From NCBI GenBank assembly GCA_930367215.1, contig OV884059.1, positions 149,232,511 through 149,296,510 of the forward strand: a DNA stretch of 64,000 nucleotides, in the 5' to 3' direction. The translations under genes and the position numbers were made by a program. The notes beneath the pieces are model-generated. The model was given only the letters and a program-made list of their open reading frames with translations, was not told the origin of the DNA and made no database searches. Positions 22,340 to 34,585 of this stretch are shown here, one piece after another. Position 1 is the stretch's first letter. The number at the start of each line of letters is the position of its first letter. The DNA is from Pollenia angustigena. Lineage: Eukaryota > Arthropoda > Insecta > Diptera > Polleniidae.

Positions 22340-22640
22340 TGCGTAACAAAGCGAATTGACTAAAAGGTGAGGTCAACTGACCAACGACACTGTTTTTGTG
22401 GTCACATTGCCAGAAATATTGCTAGTTAAAAAAGGTTTGTTTACATACCAAACTAGTTTGTATACAAACTTTGACAAGTCGACCACCGAAAGAAATCTAC
22501 ATATGTTGTCTTGACCCCACCTTCTATTGAATTCGCCTTGGGTGCGTACTGAGTAATCGCGAAGATACTGAGAATGAGGGAGTTGCCACTTTTTGTTTTA
22601 ATGTAATAAACAAAAATGTGATGCGTCGGTCTCACAGACA
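22340..22640. repeat. Foldback repeat of the AAGGCGAATTC family
   Basis: GCGAATTGACTAAAAGGTGA at 22351 is inverted at about 22515-22537 (CACCTTCTATTGAATTCGCC). The adjacent block with TTGACAAGTCGACCAC is shared with 36243-36367. Other diverged tips are at 32944, 37188 and 58265. Confidence 0.6.
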
Positions 22641-24108
22641 AAGAAAATGGTAAAGAAGGTTAAAAACAAACTTTAATCTAATAAGACCTCGAGCCTGATT
22701 TTTTACTTAATTTATATTATTTGTTTACTTTAAATAAAAAACGTTTTAATTAACTAGTTTTGAAAAATTAAAATTCGATTTAATCCAAAAACCAGTTTTT
22801 CCTTTTTTTAATTTCTTAAGTTTCTTCTTTAAACATCTGCTAACTATGCTATAAGTAATGAAATAATTATAAAAAAGCAAAAAAAAAATTTAAGCAATGT
22901 GCAGAAAAAACAACAAAAAACACTGCTGCTACAGCTACTATTTCTTCCATAATCAACTAAAAACTATTTTAAACATTAAATGTAAAAAATCGATAAAAAC
23001 AATATAAAACAGAAAATTGCTGTTGCTGACATTTTAAACAACAGTAGCAGGCAGCAACAATAACAACAGCAAAGCCAGCGACAAATGTATGTAGGTATGT
23101 ATGTATATCGTTTTGTTATCGTATTTTATTATTGCTGTTTTTGTTAGTGTTGTATGTATGTAGAATATGGTAAAGGCAGACATAATGGAGATATATGCAA
23201 TGATTTTATTATTCATGTTACAGACAACAACATTTTGCTATAAACATGCCAGTATACCTACTTGTATATATTTACATACAGCCATACGTAAAATTCCACT
23301 TATATACATTCATATATATGTATGTATATTTGTATATCCAACACACCTAATATACTTTTATGTATGCATTAAACACATACACTCTGTACATATGTATAAG
23401 CTACAAAAACCCATAGAGATTGTTTCATATTTACATTTGTTTGTGTGTTTATTTATCCCTTATATAAAACCGGCTTGTGGGAGGCTTATTCTGCCTCGTC
23501 CTGCTGGCATATATGTACATACAGTATTCATCTATGTACATGCACAAAATGTTTGTTTTTGAAATTGTTGTTGCTATTTAAATTGTACTGCTTAACAAGG
23601 TCTGTTGCCTTTGTTGTTTTTATTTTTGAATAATTGAGAAAAAACTGGAAAAAACAAAAACACCATACTACAGAGTAAAATTTCATTTGACGATAGAGCG
23701 CATGCCCTAAAATAGGAAGAAGGATGCCATACATAAAATTTTCCAAATTTTAATGATTTAAATTTTAAAAAAAAAAATATATAAATTTTATTAAACTTTA
23801 AAATAAAACAAAATAAATCCAAATTATAAAAAAAATATCTTAAGAAGCAACTGTAAAATCTCAATTTAGATACAGGAAATGAAAAAAAAAGAAAATAAAA
23901 ATGATGAATAATTTTTGTGGGCAATAATTGTTTTTGCAAGTGTTTTTCATTGGTTTTTTAGCTCCAGAAGAATTAAAAGCTTTTTTTAGAAAGTTACATA
24001 ATTAACATCGATATTAAAATTTAAAAAAATATAAATCTGAAAAAATTTAGATTCAATATTTTTTATTTTTCGAATTTATTCTATGACCTAAATTTTAGTT
24101 ATGTATTT
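22641..24108. other. AT-rich stretch with CAACAA and TATGTA microsatellites
   Basis: Simple repeats dominate 23040-23420. The frames here are built of microsatellite codons (IYIHIYV-like) and are not genes. Confidence 0.55.
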
Positions 24109-24274
24109 TATAAAGCTTTTTTGTAATAGTCCTATTCCTTCAATTTTTAGGAATGACTTTATACACTACCAGACTATTATCTTGTATCTTCTTGTTTCAT
24201 TTTACCTTAGCTATCCTTTGGATAGCAATGAGTTTATTGTATGTACATAAAAATTTACAATTATTAGACACCAG
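24109..24274 (+). repeat. 170-bp dispersed repeat, copy B
   Basis: Nearly identical to 6025-6195, including the GCTATCCTTTGGATAGC hairpin. Confidence 0.75.
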
Positions 24275-24878
24275 CGTACGGACTTCGTCAGCTCATAGAA
24301 TAAATTCGAAAAATAAAAAATGTTGAATATAATTAAGTTACTTATGAAAAGAAATAATTCCCAGTTTCTATTTGAAAAAAAACGTTAGATAATACGTATA
24401 AACCAGGGATGCTTATCCCAAAAATTATTTTAAAAAATATTAAATTCAGGGATCGCGGAAAACCTCGGTATTTAATTTTTTGAAATCTCCTTGTGTTAAC
24501 TGAACAGTAACCAAAAAATAGCAACTTTTCAAAAAATATCGTGATTTAAAAATTAAAAAGATTTCAAATAAAAATAGTAAAAACTGTCAAAAATTTAGAA
24601 AAAGTAACCCTTATGCCCGTAATTTTTACAAATAGATATCTGGCCCTGGTCTTACCTAACAGTTATCATTAGCTATCGGATAACACAATTGTTGTAATTT
24701 ATGCTAAGTTCACAATTGGGTTTTTAAACGCGTTTAAGCAAAATGTTGATATATGTAGCTAATCACAGCCGTTCAGTTCACATTACATTTGAGATGATTA
24801 AGATGACAGATGATTAAGAAAAAAAAAAACACACACAAAAAAAAGCAAGCAAATTTATATTTCTTTAAAGTATTAAAA

Positions 24879-25076
24879 ATGGATAAAAACACTTTTATAA
24901 AGTTATCAGAAAATTATTTTAATCATTTTAATGATGAAATTGTGAAAATTTATGAATTATTTAAGGAAAAAAACATTAAGCAGAAATCTTGGCCGGTTGT
25001 ACATAAATTTTGCCTAAGTGAATTAACTATCGAAAATAGATGGTGTAAAATACACTACACCTTAACCCGTAGGTAA
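24879..25076 (+). CDS. Exon-like small reading frame, unknown function
   Basis: From ATG at 24879 (context AAAAATGG) a 65-codon frame with mixed, non-repetitive composition runs to TAA. It contains KSWPVVHKFC and ENRWCKIHY. A good 5' splice-site match, AG|GTAAGAAAT, overlaps the stop (25071 onward). A pyrimidine-rich stretch plus TTTAG precedes 26097, a possible acceptor, but the sequence right after it gives a stop in the joined frame, so a two-exon gene is not demonstrated. A Helentron-like copy lies between. I do not recognise the protein; it could be a first exon, a TE-encoded peptide or chance. Confidence 0.3.
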   Translation: MDKNTFIKLSENYFNHFNDEIVKIYELFKEKNIKQKSWPVVHKFCLSELTIENRWCKIHYTLTRR

Positions 25077-25383
25077 GAAATACGTTTTAAAATTATGAAA
25101 ACTATAGATATCTATACACAGCTAGGTATCTTTTTGTAGAAATTACGGGCCTAAGTCTAGACGAGCAATTTTTTTTGCCAATTATTGCCGTAGCAACTAT
25201 CGAATTCTATTGCCAACACTAGATATTAACGTGTGGACTGCATAAATATGTATTTGAACACATGTTCAGCAACAAATGTTATAATACATAGCTGAGCAAT
25301 TATCTTTTAACACAAACTGTCAAAATCAATTATCAGTTACAAAAACGGAAATTTGAATACAAAACTTACATATTAATAATAAA

Positions 25384-25867
25384 ACAAGTAAGAAAGTTAA
25401 GTCGGTCAAGCCCGCCATATGATACCCTACACGACAGTATTTAAAAATTAATCATGCCTATGTGTCCATACGGATGTATCTATGTTTATAAACTTCATTA
25501 AAATTAGCTTGAAAGTTTGTGAGAGGCAGAAATTGCCCCATACCTCTATCTATGGATCTATCTATGTTTTAAATTTTATTAAAATCGGTTTGATAGTTTC
25601 TGAGAGGAATAAATTTCCCCCTATCTTCCCTCGTGGTCATTGTGCCAATAAGAACCTATGACTTCAATTTTATCAAATTATCTCCAAAATTGCGACCTGT
25701 ACTTTGCGCACAAGGTTACATGGACAGCCAGCCAGCCAGACGGACATCGTTAGTTCGACTCAGAAAGTGATTCTGATTCGATCGGTATACTTTAAGGTGT
25801 GTTTTAAGGTGTTACACACATCAGCACAAATGCATAATACCCTCTCCACTATTGTGGTGTGGGTATA
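25384..25867 (-). mobile_element. Helentron-like non-autonomous repeat, copy 3
   Basis: In reverse orientation it begins with TATACCCACACCACAATAG (ending at 25867) and finishes with the hairpin and TTACTTG near 25384. It has fewer internal tandem units than copy 2. Confidence 0.8.
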
Positions 25868-27255
25868 AAAAAAATATGACAGTAGTAAATTTAACACAAC
25901 TTAAATATCACAGAATGCTGAAAATTACGCAAACATCTTTAAGATAACAAGTTCAGTTATAATCAGAATTGTCAGTTAAGGTATTCGTCACACAGACAGG
26001 AGGCATAAATTCTTTGTGGAAAAATTAAGGGGGCATAATTTTATTTTTAGAGAGCAGAAAAATGTTAAAAATTTGCCAATTTTTGTTTTATTTAGGTAAT
26101 GATATTAGTACGAAAATTAAATCTGAATCAAGTTAATTCAATTGATGTAGAATTAGTATCTAAACTTTTACATTTAGTTGGATTTTTTTATATTTTTTTG
26201 GGGAAGAAAAAATATCTGGCAACACTGATTATAATTAACTCCATTTTCTCAATGTATCGAAAAACTGGCTGTTATAGTATACTTAATGTCAACAAAAATT
26301 TATTAGAGCGCTAAACTGTCCGTTAACGATTTTGTGTTTCTCAATATACATACCGACAAAAAACATTGTTTTCAGCTGGCAACACCTCTCAAAATACATG
26401 TTAAAGCTGGGAGTCAGCTGATTGACTTTATCTGCACGGCAAATAAAAGGAGAATAACTAATTGGCATATGAGTGCTGGTTAGCTTTGCGACATAATAGA
26501 AGCAAATTAGACATTGAGAAAACCAAATTTCTTTAATGTGCAGTTTTTCATTAGGAAAGGAGATAATCGTGTAATGAGAAAACGGCCATTAGTGTTTGTC
26601 CCAACTTTTTCAGGCCGATGTCGAAGCTCGGTCGAACTAAAGCCGAAGCCGAATATTACTTATCTAAAATCACAACAAGAAAAAAAATTTTAAATTTTAT
26701 TATACAGAAAAAAAACATTTATAAAAATGTTTAGTAATTAAAAAAAACGAACAAAAAAAGTTATTTGTTAACAAATAGTATTTGTCAAATACATAGTTGT
26801 ATCAAAATATGTATGTGTACTTAGCATATGTAGGTATGTGCTACGTATTTATAATTACATATGTACTAAGAATTCATAAGTTTTTTTGTTATAACGACAG
26901 AACAGTCGTGGTTTTCCTCTATAGAAGCTTTAATTTGTATTCCTTTGTGTTTTCTTTTCGATTTTGCTAGCTTGTTTAAGTGTTTTAGAAACAATATAAT
27001 TTCCCACAACTGAATTTGGAAAAAAAGGTTGTTGTTTATTATTTCTGCATGGTTTTGTAACATTTGCATACAAAATGGTATTAAAAAAGTTCGGCCTTCG
27101 CCAAAATTCGGTTAAAAGAATGACGAATACCTATTATTGGCCGACAAGCAGTTTCTGGCCGATAACGAGCTGATTAATTGTTCGGACACTATTTATTACT
27201 ACTATAACTGTCTCTTACCAATATATTAATTTACAGTTATAGAGATAGTTATTTG
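25868..27255. other. AT-rich stretch, no recognisable gene
   Basis: GGCCGA/TCGGCC-rich patches near 26610-26660 and 27090-27165 face each other in roughly inverted fashion and could be worn terminal repeats. There is no gene. Confidence 0.35.
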
Positions 27256-27257
27256 TA

Positions 27258-27441
27258 AGGCCTCAGTTAGCCGGGAGTTACAGTAGCGTTGCAAATCAGC
27301 TGCTTCATTTTGTGGTATGTAAAGCAATTAGAACGATTATAGTTAGCAGTAAGATGTTACGTCTCAATCTGTAAAAATTTTATTGGTCTTACTTTTTTAC
27401 GGTAAGGTTACTGTTACTGTTTCTCCCGGCTAACTGAGCCT
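27258..27441. mobile_element. 184-bp MITE with AAGGCTCAGTTAG-like tips
   Basis: AGGCCTCAGTTAGCCGGGAG at the left and, inverted, AGGCTCAGTTAGCCGGGAG at the right. TA flanks both sides (27256-27257, 27442-27443). The tip matches that of the large foldback element at 12040-16022. Confidence 0.75.
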
Positions 27442-27997
27442 TAACTGAACTTGGCCGTTGATATAATTAAACAAAAGCTAAATCTTTAATTAAGAAAACA
27501 GGCAAAAATCACAACGGCTTACAAATTGCACAAATGCGATACGCCAAATTAAAGAAAGCACAAAAATTTTTCTGAAAATATAACTGATAGATTTTTTTTT
27601 GTATTTGTACTACTGCTTCTGGCATATGTTTTGAAGAAAAATTAACATTTTCGTTAACAAACATATAAGTTAATAGAATTTTATTAATATTTAAAACTAT
27701 TGTTTTGTGCCGCATACGCCACTTTTCCAAATTTATTTTTAAAAAGTAGCTTTTTGTGCTGCATACGTATACTTAATGCTGTGAATTGATTTGTTAACAT
27801 TTTATGTTGGTTTTGCTTGAACTACTTTTTTCTTACAGCAATGAACTAAAGCATGAGTGAAATTTGTTTACTTGTCATTTTGTTTTGATTTCGCTTTAAC
27901 TACTTTTATAAATTTTTTTGTACGTTTTTGTACGAGGAATTTTCTGCATTCGCCAAACAGTGGCGTGAAGTGCAAAACAATCCTTAATAAGCTTTAC

Positions 27998-28158
27998 ATA
28001 GCGTTTACATTTGCCAGTACTGGCAAGACAGTAGCAATTCATTCAAACTTTTTCACTAATACATAAACACTTTTACAGCTATTTTGTTTTTGCATTGTTT
28101 TGCCAACTAATATGTATATGCTTACTGTCTTGCCAGTACTGGCAAATGTAAACGCTGT
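27998..28158. repeat. Inverted repeat around a TTGCCAGTACTGGCAA palindrome
   Basis: A 36-bp arm, AGCGTTTACATTTGCCAGTA..., at 27998-28034 is inverted at 28120-28158. Each arm contains the perfect 16-bp palindrome TTGCCAGTACTGGCAA. It could be a small foldback element; no target duplication was identified. Confidence 0.7.
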
Positions 28159-28324
28159 GTTAAAATAGTTGATATGGAGCAAATTTAATGCTTATTATCT
28201 CAGAAACCAAAAAAAAATTTGGTCAAACCGGTTTTTTTTAACGGTGTAGGTCAAACCAATAATGAGTTGACGAATTGAAATTTTTTGGCAAAATACTAGA
28301 GAAACTGATCTTAGATTTTTACAG

Positions 28325-29066
28325 TGCGTAGATATGACATCTGTTTTCCGGGAGAAGGGTTTATATGGGGCCAAGGGTAAATCATGGACCGATCTTCACG
28401 TTATTTCACAGTGTCATTTCTAGTCTTATAAAACTGTGACATGCCCAATGTTGTTATGATAGCATTATTAATTATGGTTTTATGCGTACTATATTGTTTT
28501 CAGGGAGAATTGTTTATACGGAGCCTAGGGTAAATCATGGACCGATCTTCACGAAATTTCACAGCGTTATTTCTAGTCCTAAAAAACTGTGACGTGCCAA
28601 ATTTTATGATAGCATTAATAAATTTGCTTTTAGGTGTACTAAACTGTTTTCTGGGAGAAGGGTTTATATGGGGTAAAGGATAACTAATGGAATGATCTTC
28701 ACGTTATTTCACAGTGTTTCCAGTCAAATAAAATGAATTTTTGCAAAATCTTATATCATTCCGTGCATTGTTCCGCCAATTTTGTTAGTTTTTGTAACAA
28801 AATTATCAATTTTTTAGGGTGGTAGTTCCACATTTTGGTTCATAGCTCTGATCCTACTTCTTCGGATTGCAAGAAACAATTCGACACGAAGTTTGTTAAT
28901 TTCTTTTGATTTTTTCGAAAGTGAACGTGTTTTCAACAGACGGGCAGACGGACATGGCCAAATCGAGTTAGAATTACTCAAGGAGCCATAACATACCTAT
29001 ATATATGCTTTATGGGGTCTGAGATGAATAATAAAAACGTTTCGCACGGAATGACAAACTTAGTAT
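28325..29066 (+). repeat. Tandem-unit dispersed repeat with GACGGACATGG tail
   Basis: About 165-bp units (GGAGAAGGGTTTATATGGGG..ATGGACCGATCTTCACG..TTTCTAGTC..AAACTGTGAC) repeat near 28345, 28505 and 28660. They are followed by CAGACGGGCAGACGGACATGG and GCACGGAATGACAAACTTAG. A related copy is at 56930-57575. It is a dispersed repeat of unknown class with no reading frame. Confidence 0.65.
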
Positions 29067-30890
29067 AGAAATTAGTTAAACTGGTGAAAAATATGATTTT
29101 TTTTTTTTTATATAAAAAATATAAGAGTTCAAATAAAAATTTAGTTACAAAATAATATCATAAAGGGCTAGTTTCTGACTTTCTATTTATATATTATTTT
29201 TATTTAAGTTCTATTTAAATATGTACAAAGTTAAGTTTTCCAACTCTTTTTACATAAGTATGTTGACCGCATGGCTAATTTTAAGTCTATTTACATATGT
29301 AATAAAATGTATTAATGTACAACTTAAATTTAAATTAAGCAAATGCTCCTTAAAATGCCATGTCAAAAGGTGGCTTTAAAATTATTTTTCTTATTTATTC
29401 TGCAATTTGCCATTCGACGTGCATTTAATAGTTAAAAAGTTCTTCGAAAAATTACATGTACATACATATGTATGTATGTATATACATATGTATATGTATA
29501 TATATTTTTTTTTTTTCTTTTTTATTCAATATTAAATTGGCAAAGTTTTTGGTAAAATCAAGTAAGCAGAAAATAAATGGGAGAAAAAATTCAAATAAAA
29601 TTACCAAGAATGTCAAATATGTTGTAAGAATTAGTTTTCAAGTCGTTCAAACTTTTAGTAATATATCGAATTCTAAACAATAAAGTTTGTTAGCAAAACT
29701 TTCTATGTTTTATAAAAGTTTTGTGTGTATGAATGAAAGACAGAGAGAGATACAAAAATAAACTTTATACACAATTTTTTTCAAAAACTTTAAGCCAAAG
29801 AAAAAAGACCAAAAAAAAAATAATTTTTTTTTTTTTTGAAAACTTATAGTTATGCGTTTATAGATGTAGTTAATAAAAACAAGAAATGAAATGTTGAATG
29901 AGTACTGAGAATATTATTAATGATTTTTTCTTTTTGTGTTGGGTGTAGAAATGCGTGAAAGGAAGATGAGTATTTTTATACCTTTCGCCTAAAAACTGAA
30001 AGTCATGACTGTTCCCTCAACGAAAAAATCTAAGAATAGCAGTATTTTATCCTTTTATTTAAAGAGGATTATTTTAAATAAAAATCTAGGTATCAAAGTT
30101 TAATTTTCGTTAGATCTGGCAATCGGTAAAACGGAATGGCAATTATTTTTATACCCACAACCAGTGTTTGCATATTTTTTTCTTTTTTTTTTTTTTTTTT
30201 AACCTAGTAATTTCGTACTTTTCGACAAAAAAAAACTATTTTTTTTTTTTTTTATAAATCTTTCAAAAAAATCATAACAACTCCATGTGTTTTATTTCTA
30301 CTAATTAAAAAACATAACATAAATTATATACGAACATATGGGAATTTCCCTGAGAATGTCAACCACTACTCAAAAAATAAAAACCCTTAAAACTTTTTTT
30401 AAGTATGGTAGAAATAGAGAAGACACTATGCAGAGGTAATTTTAGATTTTTACAATTTTTGTAGAGCAAAAAATTCAAGTTTTAACGTAAAATTTCTTTG
30501 ATTATTTAAAGAAATAGCAATCAACTATTTTAATTTTTCTGGCGATTAAATTAAGATATTGTTAAAATTGCAATTATACTTTAAAATTAATCATACAACA
30601 ACAAGATCCATGAGGAAAGATCAAAAATGTATATAAAATAGTATTTTTCCTTTTGTTATATGTATTATTTTTTTAAGCTTGTAACTTTTTATTAAAAACT
30701 ATGGTTTATTTTATTATTTGATTTTTAAACATTCATATTATAAATTTTTAATCAAAATAAAAAATATGTTTGTATTATTTCCTTTTTTCCATTTCTTATT
30801 TACCCTTAAAACAGAATACATCTTAGACTTTAGGAAGGGGCCGCGAAAAAATTTTTACAAGGGGTCCGTGAAAAGGAATTTGGTGGGAAC
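29067..30890. other. AT-rich stretch, no recognisable gene
   Basis: It contains TACATA microsatellites (29455-29505) and poly-T runs (29505, 29825, 30185, 30240). No gene or TE end was recognised. Confidence 0.5.
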
Positions 30891-30892
30891 TC

Positions 30893-30948
30893 CTGGTATA
30901 GGGTATCATATGGTCGGGATTGACAGACTATACTCTCTTACTTGTTTT
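30893..30948 (+). repeat. Helentron-like 3'-end fragment
   Basis: GGTATCATATGGTCGG, the diverged hairpin and a CTCTTACTTGTTTT tail match the 3' end of the Helentron-like repeats. Confidence 0.65.
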
Positions 30949-31159
30949 AGAATCGAAAATTTTGATTTTAAATAAGCAACGAGAATTTGAATGTCACATT
31001 TTATAAATGGCAACATTTCAACACAAACAAAAATATGGCAGCTCTACCTAGCGGGAAAACTCAGAAGACCTGATTAAAAATGCTTTTGAATTAATTACGA
31101 TTGTTATCTAACTGCTAAAGAATGCCTCATAGAAGGTCTCGACTCTTCCGTATAAAAGA

Positions 31160-32220
31160 TAATTTATTTATTTATTTATTTAAGTCTATGGATTTAAATC
31201 CGTACAGACTATAATTAAATTGCAAACAATATTATTAATTTATGTATTTAAAAACAAGATAATACTACGTTTAATGACACTGGTACTTAAAGAAAAGTCA
31301 ACTAAATAATAGATTTCATTAAAATCTTTACATATTCTCCGAAAAGGATCATAATTTACATAGTTTGTGTGAACGGCTTGAAGATATAATGGTATATAAT
31401 TGCGAGTTGATCGCTGCGGAACGTTGAGTTTAACATTATTAAGCAGGAATTCAGAACTAACGTTACCATTAAGCAAATTAACTAAAAACGCAATGTTAAG
31501 CAATGTTCGGCTTACTAGTGATGGTAATTTAACGCGTGCAAGTCTTACAGAGTAAGATGGAAGTACTTCAGAAGGATTACAAGTTGAGTTTCCTAAGCAG
31601 AACAATAAAAATTTTTTTTGGCCATATTCACCCCTATCGCGAATGTTATGGGAATATGATATATGGGAACAACCCTAAATTCCCATCCCCAACAAATCGG
31701 TATAGCAATTATTTTGGGAGTAAAATTTTCAATTGTGAATTATTTGTCAGTGCTTTGTAAACAAAAGTCTCTATTGTGAGTAACTTGTCAGTGCTTGTAT
31801 TGTGAAAGAAAAATATACAAAATAAAATACTAATAAAAATATAATAAAATAAATAATGAATAATAGTGTTTATCTTCATTTTCTTTATGTACACTCCTTC
31901 AATAAAAGAAAAAAGTTATTTAATTTAGTGTTACTTTAGAATACAAATTAAAATTTACATGTTCCCTTCTCGTTCACATCAACACTTGTTGGGAATTTAT
32001 TTATTAAAAAAATTCGCGGGAGTAAACATTAGCGATGCCAAATTTCTTAAGTTTTTGAATTCATTCCCAAAAAATTGTTATGGGAATCATTCACAATACG
32101 AAATAAAAAAAATATGGGAATATTTTCATGGGAGTAGTTGTTTGCGATAGGGGTGATTCTATTCGGTTTATGTGAACATCATAATCAGGATCCCAGATAA
32201 TAGAGCCATATACGATGATA
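31160..32220 (-). pseudogene. Jockey-type LINE reverse-transcriptase C-terminal fragment, split by a MITE
   Basis: On the minus strand the 5' part (about 32220-32159) reads IYGSIIWDPDYDVHINRIE and the 3' part (31625-31240) continues with QKKFLLFCLG, then NVPQRSTRNYIPLYL and HTNYVNYDP, all typical of the C-terminal domain of jockey-clade LINE reverse transcriptases. The two halves are separated by a MITE at 31629-32155. The element ends with an AAATAAATAAAT tail near 31160, as in jockey-like LINEs. It is 5'-truncated and cannot be active. Confidence 0.85.
31629..32155 (+). mobile_element. MITE family CACCCCTATCGC, copy 2 (complete)
   Basis: CACCCCTATCGCGAA at the left and, inverted, CACCCCTATCGCAAA at the right. 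ATT flanks it (31626-31628, 32156-32158). Deleting the element and one ATT fuses the two halves of the LINE frame without loss of frame. No transposase is encoded. The 3-bp ATT/AAT target does not match the TWA consensus of PIF/Harbinger. Confidence 0.9.
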
Positions 32221-32428
32221 GATGATAGGATAATATATATACACATTCCGCATTCCCTTCAATGAGAAGGGAGAAGAGAAGGAGTAACATTTTTTGTTGT
32301 GATTTTTGTCAGTGCAAAATAATTATTATTTTTATCCAGTTACCATTCTTATGTAACTGCGAAAGAAGTGAGAGCGGAAGGTCTACCCCCCAATGACAAA
32401 GTGTGTAAAAGAGATATGAGTATGGAAT

Positions 32429-32638
32429 AGGGTTGCCAGACGACCTGGAATGTCTAGTTTTTTTGGGTCTTGTCCAGGAACCAGCTAAAATAAAATTTTT
32501 CCAGTTAAAAATATGAAAATATGTTCTGAACATCGAATTCAAGTAAAATCAAAATCGAAAAATCTTTGAAAATGTTCCAGTGTTTAAAGTTCATTAATAC
32601 TTCATACTATGAGTACAGCTTATCTTCATTAGAACTTA

Positions 32639-32673
<35 letters not shown>

Positions 32674-33140
32674 CACGATTTAACTGAAAATCTCCATTGA
32701 TTTCAATTTCACTCGATTTCGGTTTCCATAGCACGGCTGTGTATTTTATTTGACATAAATTAATATACACCAAGTCAGATTTATGTATACGGTGGCAGTA
32801 ATTCAACAACAATACCAACAAATTGCATTGTAAGTGTTTACGGCTCGAATGTCAACCATTTCTATACAAAACATAGTAAAACTAAAATAAAAAGGTTCGT
32901 TCGAACTGTCAAAGTCAGCAGGCTTTTCGCTGACACTTGTAGTGAATTCGCCCTGATATATACATAATTTTTTAATATGACCTTGCTCCTTGCTTTTTTT
33001 TATTGTAAAATAAAATTTGAAGTAAACTTTGACTTTTTCTTATAGTTAAGTGCATTTTCAATTTGTCCAGTTATTTTTTCAAAATCCAGGTGATTTTTTT
33101 TTATTGTCCAGTTATTCGATTTTTGGTATCTGGCAACCCT
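32429..33140. mobile_element. MITE with AGGGTTGCCAGA ends
   Basis: AGGGTTGCCAGA at the left is inverted as TCTGGCAACCCT at the right, and TCCAG(TT) words recur near both ends. A poly-A run (from 32643), a segment shared with the flanks of the Tigger at 9260, and an AATTCGCCCTG tip lie inside, so it carries nested remnants. Confidence 0.65.
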
Positions 33141-34105
33141 GTTCCCAAATTACCGCTGGGAATTTAAGTGTTGTTAATACTCTGCTTTCTGTTCGTTTTA
33201 TACTTTTTTGTATTTCCTTTGCTCCCAATTATTCAATATATGTAGTTCATTTACTAACAAATGCCATTCATTAATTTCTTCATTCATTATTTATAAATTA
33301 AATTACAGCTGATTTTTATATTTTTCTAGTTAACCAATAACAAAAAAATACAAGTCCGATTAGTTATTTACAACAAAAAAAAAACCCCCACATTTACACA
33401 AAAAATTTTGGTTAAAACTAATTTGATTATTTTTTCTCTCTTTTCTGTTGTTGATTATGACATTGTGTTGTATTACTGCTGTTGTCAGTGGTAACAGAAA
33501 GACACTTAAAGAATGTATCCTTGCTTATATGAAATCATGTTCATATGTACAATGTAAAATTGTATATATGTAATCTATATTTAGATGTGCACACATTTGC
33601 TAAAAAGGAGTTCGGAGTAAACAATTTCGTTATGTGAATATCAATAAATTAATTTTTGGACATAACATTTGTTTTTGTCTGTTACATACATACATATGTA
33701 CATACATGTGTGTGTATGTTTATAGAATACAAGCGGATAACATTAAAATACATATGTATACATAAATATAGAGATTTGTATATACAAAAGTTTTTATATA
33801 TGTACATATGTAAATATGTATAAACATATGTATGTAGATAAATAAACCAACTGGAATTATGACTTTAAATAGTTTTTGTTTGTTCAATTTAAATCTTAAC
33901 TGAAAATTTTAATAATTTTTAAATGCTGCGTTGCCAAATTTTCACCATTTTCAATACTCTATAAATTTGTTTTGAAGAACAACTCTGTTGTATGACAAAA
34001 GACGGTTAAGTCGAAACACGTCATAACTTAACTGGAAATCTGGCAACACCACTTAACCAATATTAAACAAATCTGATCGGATATTAATACATGCCAACAT
34101 TAATT
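33141..34105. other. AT-rich stretch, no recognisable gene
   Basis: It contains TACATATG microsatellites at 33685-33840. GCGTTGCCAAATTTT (33928) and AAATCTGGCAACACC (34036) may be worn inverted ends of a small element. Confidence 0.45.
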
Positions 34106-34353
34106 TCTGTGGCATTTTGACAAAACATCTTAAGTCGAGAAAAGATAGCAAAAATGTTTTTTAAAAAAACTCGGTGAAAAAATCATTTTTATTAAATAAT
34201 AAAATAAATCAAAATTAAAGAAAAATTTCGTTTATAATACAAAATTTTAAAAACTTAAACAAAAATGTTTTTTGAATGAAAATTCGCATGATTAACAACA
34301 TTTTTTTCAACTTTTTAAATTCGAGTTAAGATGTTTTGTCAAAATGCCACAGA
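34106..34353. mobile_element. 248-bp MITE with ~30-bp terminal inverted repeats
   Basis: TCTGTGGCATTTTGACAAAA at the left is mirrored at the right (TTTTGTCAAAATGCCACAGA); the match extends for about 30 bp with one mismatch. The target duplication is unclear. Confidence 0.75.
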
Positions 34354-34585
34354 TTTATATTTTAAATAATCCAACTTCATTAAATGTCGTTGTTAAAGCA
34401 TTGTGCAAAAATTATAACACGTTTTGACCATATGCGTTAGTCCAATGTTTATTTATTTTTCACATCAGTTCACTTGCTTTCTTAATTGCCGTATTATCTT
34501 TCTTTGGAAAGCAAAATTAGGAATTTATAGTGATTTCAACAAAACTCTTTTTTATTTACTTATAAACAAAAACAACACATGTTAT

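Noticed and set aside
23167..23562. 131-codon plus-strand frame rich in Ile, Tyr and His
   Set aside because: It is translated microsatellite (TATACATACATA-like) and low-complexity sequence, not a gene.
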